Source of the DNA: Alphaproteobacteria bacterium
GTDB taxonomy: Bacteria > Pseudomonadota > Alphaproteobacteria > Ferrovibrionales > Ferrovibrionaceae
Assembly (NCBI GenBank): GCA_017307375.1
Contig: JAFKFH010000005.1
Location: 186,001 to 250,000, forward strand
DNA: 64,000 nucleotides
Direction of reading: 5' to 3'
In this document: positions 62,111-64,000 of the stretch, in pieces
Position numbering within the stretch: position 1 is the first letter of the stretch
How the letters are laid out: each line of letters starts with the position of its first letter
Position numbers and translations under genes: made by a program
The notes under the pieces: generated by a model
What the model was told of the DNA's origin: nothing
Seen by the model: the letters and a program-made list of their open reading frames with translations, nothing else
Database searches by the model: none

Positions 62111-62607
62111 TCGAATTGACGCCACGGCCGCTGACGGCGCAAGCCTTCAGGCCGTTCGGCGACGTCATTGCCGTCGACGGCCGGGATCATATCGAGATCA
62201 ACGAGGGCATGGCGCGTCGCTACCATGACCTCGCCACGGTGGATGTCGAGGCCGAGGGCGGGCGTCCGCTGATCTCGATCTTTCGCGCGCGGCCGTGGTT
62301 CCGGCCGATCCGGTTGCGGGTGATGGAGCGTCACCCGCTCGGATCGCAGGCCTTCGTCCCGATGCACGGCCACCCGTTTCTGGTGGTCGTCGCCCCGCCG
62401 GGCCCCGCCCCGTCCCCCGCCGCTCTCAGCGCCTTCGTCACCGACGGGCGCCAAGGGGTCAATTACGGCCGGGGAGTCTGGCATCATCCATTGCTCGCGC
62501 TCGACCGTATAACGGACTTCCTGGTGGTCGACCGCGGCGGGGATGGCCACAATCTGGACGAGATCGACTACCGGATCCACGACGTATCGGTCGTCTTGCC
62601 GGACTGA
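62107..62607 (+). CDS. allA: Ureidoglycolate lyase
   Basis: A 166-residue cupin-like enzyme of the AllA family: [12 protein letters not shown] near the start, [29 protein letters not shown] in the middle and [16 protein letters not shown] and [16 protein letters not shown]. It cleaves ureidoglycolate to glyoxylate and urea. Start ATG 62107 overlaps the allantoicase stop (ATGA). With allantoicase it turns allantoate into glyoxylate and two urea. Confidence 0.93.
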   Translation: MIELTPRPLTAQAFRPFGDVIAVDGRDHIEINEGMARRYHDLATVDVEAEGGRPLISIFRARPWFRPIRLRVMERHPLGSQAFVPMHGHPFLVVVAPPGPAPSPAALSAFVTDGRQGVNYGRGVWHHPLLALDRITDFLVVDRGGDGHNLDEIDYRIHDVSVVLPD

Positions 62608-62777
62608 TCGCGGAGGTTTTATGACGCACCCCGCTTGCGGGGGATTTACCTCACGGTTCATCTCGTTATCATCGAGCCGTAGTGGTAAGCTGTTGCGTTG
62701 AAAGAATTGTTCGCAACGACTGAGGTCGCTGGCATGACGAAACCGAGGACTCGGTCTCGAGGAATGGGGAACCTGGA

Positions 62778-63503
62778 ATGAACAACCCGGCCGGCACCCG
62801 CGTGCTGATCCTCGAAGACGACAAAGAACTGTCCCAGGTCGTCTCGGCATATCTCGAATCGGAAGGCTTGAAGGTCAAGACCGCCACGGCGGTCGAGGCG
62901 GCGATGAAGCTGGTGCTGGAGTGGAAGCCCAGCGCCGTCGTGATCGACATCAACCTGCAAGGGGAAAGCGGCCTGAACCTCGTCCGCCGGTTGCAGGACC
63001 GGACCGATATCGGCCTGCTCATCCTTACCGGCCGGGGCGATCCGCTCGACCGCGTGCTAGGCCTGGAACTCGGCGCCGACGACTATATCGTCAAGCCGGT
63101 GCTGCTGCGCGAATTGCTGGCGCGCATCAATTCGGTGGTCCGCCGGGTCGAGCGCAGCGCGGCCGAGGCCACCGAAGCCGGCGGCCGCTATGGCTTCGGC
63201 ACGTTCGAGCTCGACTGCAACGCCCGCATCCTCTCGGACGCACAGGGGAACGAGATTCCGCTGACCACAGCGGAATACCGCCTGTTGCAGGCATTCGTCA
63301 GCCACGCCGGCCGGGTGCTGAACCGTGACCAGTTGCTCGATCTCGCACGCGGGCGCAAGGCTGCGCATATCGACCGCTCGATCGACATGCTCGTGTCGAA
63401 GCTGCGCGCCAAGCTCGAAACCGACCGCGACCACCCCACCCTGATCAAGACGGTGCACGGCTCGGGCTACGTCTTCACCTCGGCGGTCAATCGGCTGGCC
63501 TGA
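62778..63503 (+). CDS. OmpR-family response regulator
   Basis: The 241-residue protein has a receiver domain (EDDKE acidic pair, phospho-Asp in AVVIDINLQGESG, Thr in LILTGRGD, Lys in YIVKPVLL) and a winged-helix output domain (GNEIPLTTAEYRLLQAFVSHAGRVLNRDQLLDLARG ... DMLVSKLRAKL). DNA-binding regulator. Its 3' end overlaps the convergent kinase-like gene by 17 nt, which may be its partner, although that protein is degenerate. Confidence 0.92.
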   Translation: MNNPAGTRVLILEDDKELSQVVSAYLESEGLKVKTATAVEAAMKLVLEWKPSAVVIDINLQGESGLNLVRRLQDRTDIGLLILTGRGDPLDRVLGLELGADDYIVKPVLLRELLARINSVVRRVERSAAEATEAGGRYGFGTFELDCNARILSDAQGNEIPLTTAEYRLLQAFVSHAGRVLNRDQLLDLARGRKAAHIDRSIDMLVSKLRAKLETDRDHPTLIKTVHGSGYVFTSAVNRLA

Positions 63504-64000
63504 CGCCGTCCAGGTCGATGCGGGGCAGGAGCAGGCTGAGCCGCGCCGCCCCGCCGGCCATCTCCTCGCGAACCATCGCCCCGCCCGATCGCTGGGCAAA
63601 GCTCGCGACCGCGGCGAGGCCGTGATCGTCGACCGAAATCCGACGACCCGCCTGGGCCGAGAAGCTCAGCGACAGCATGGCGTACGGACCGGGGATCACC
63701 CATAGCCCGTCGGCATCGGTTTCGGCGAGCCAGCGCGGCTCGACCGCAAGGGTCAGCCGGCCATGGCCGTCCAGAACCTTTCCGGCATGCCGGATCAGCT
63801 GCAGCAATGCCGCCTCGAGTTGCGCGCGGTCGGCTCCCACGGTGACGACCGAACGGCCACGGCGGTAGAGCACCTCGACGTCGTCGCCGATCAGTTCGGG
63901 CAAGGCCGGCCCAAGCCCCACCATCAGGTCGTTCAGGTCGACGGGGCCGGTCGGCGGCAGCCGTTCGCCGGCGATCAACTGGCGCACCATGTTGGTGCCG
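63487..64000 (-). CDS. C-terminal part of a degenerate histidine-kinase-like protein
   Basis: About 171 residues of a frame entering from the right edge. The HATPase-type fold is visible (DLNDLMVGLGPALPELIGDDVEV, then ADRAQLEAALLQLIRHAGKVLDG), but the N-box Asn is missing (LIRHAGK in place of LxxNA), and the glycine motifs G1 and G2 are not in the usual form (DDHGLAAVASFAQRSGG). It may be an ATPase-dead kinase or scaffold. The N terminus is outside the window. Confidence 0.7.
   Translation of the reverse strand, partial: GTNMVRQLIAGERLPPTGPVDLNDLMVGLGPALPELIGDDVEVLYRRGRSVVTVGADRAQLEAALLQLIRHAGKVLDGHGRLTLAVEPRWLAETDADGLWVIPGPYAMLSLSFSAQAGRRISVDDHGLAAVASFAQRSGGAMVREEMAGGAARLSLLLPRIDLDGVRPAD

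Overview
The window is a GC-rich stretch of ordinary bacterial chromosome with clear alphaproteobacterial character, most likely a Rhodospirillales-type organism (genus not determinable from this sequence). The grounds are the der / bamB / YfgM-like order, a CheZ-bearing flagellar locus, psd-pssA, an Atm1-type exporter, a homodimeric E1 plus E2 dehydrogenase next to an Lrp regulator, and several small secreted and membrane proteins typical of that group. No rRNA, tRNA, CRISPR array, phage structural gene or transposase was seen.

Layout. 0-4.3 kb: the probable purF tail, an SDR, a DUF4239-like membrane protein, three small Pro/Gly/Tyr/Trp-rich envelope proteins, yjbQ and an EamA transporter. 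4.3-12.6 kb: a catabolic regulon made of a glutathione S-transferase, a NitT/TauT-type ABC importer and a hydantoinase A/B plus TetR operon. All three transcription units carry the same 14-bp palindrome (one copy with a changed central base), so the TetR protein probably controls all three. 12.6-17.3 kb: der, bamB, a YfgM-like protein and two small envelope genes. 17.3-20.9 kb: a 1005-residue kinase / M23 peptidase / class III aminotransferase fusion divergent from an Lrp-family regulator. 21.1-26.9 kb: a TetR gene divergent from a five-gene catabolic operon (binding protein, double EthD, acyl-CoA ligase, alpha/beta hydrolase, unknown), with regularly spaced palindromes between them. 26.9-33.8 kb: a very large seven-PAS hybrid histidine kinase in an operon with a TusA-like protein, a PBP4-type carboxypeptidase and an SDR.

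33.8-35.0 kb is the least ordinary part. A 221-bp leader contains an exceptionally complete Shine-Dalgarno sequence, a 23-codon ORF, hairpins and an intrinsic terminator. It is present twice as a direct repeat. Between the copies lies a 711-bp insert, partly very AT-rich, that encodes a small two-helix membrane protein. The first copy ends in a truncated duplicate of the start of the gene that follows the second copy.

35.3-44 kb: a uracil-DNA-glycosylase-like protein lacking the usual catalytic Asp, an Lrp regulator divergent from E1/E2 2-oxoacid dehydrogenase genes, a Kef-type antiporter, an adenylate cyclase and an acyltransferase. 44.8-54.5 kb: fliI, cheZ, secreted proteins, a two-component pair and two tandem paralogous receiver proteins. 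54.7-64 kb: a PadR regulator, pssA, psd, an Atm1-type transporter, a LysM protein, a GntR regulator with allantoicase and ureidoglycolate lyase (ureide use), and an OmpR-type regulator facing a degenerate kinase that runs off the end.
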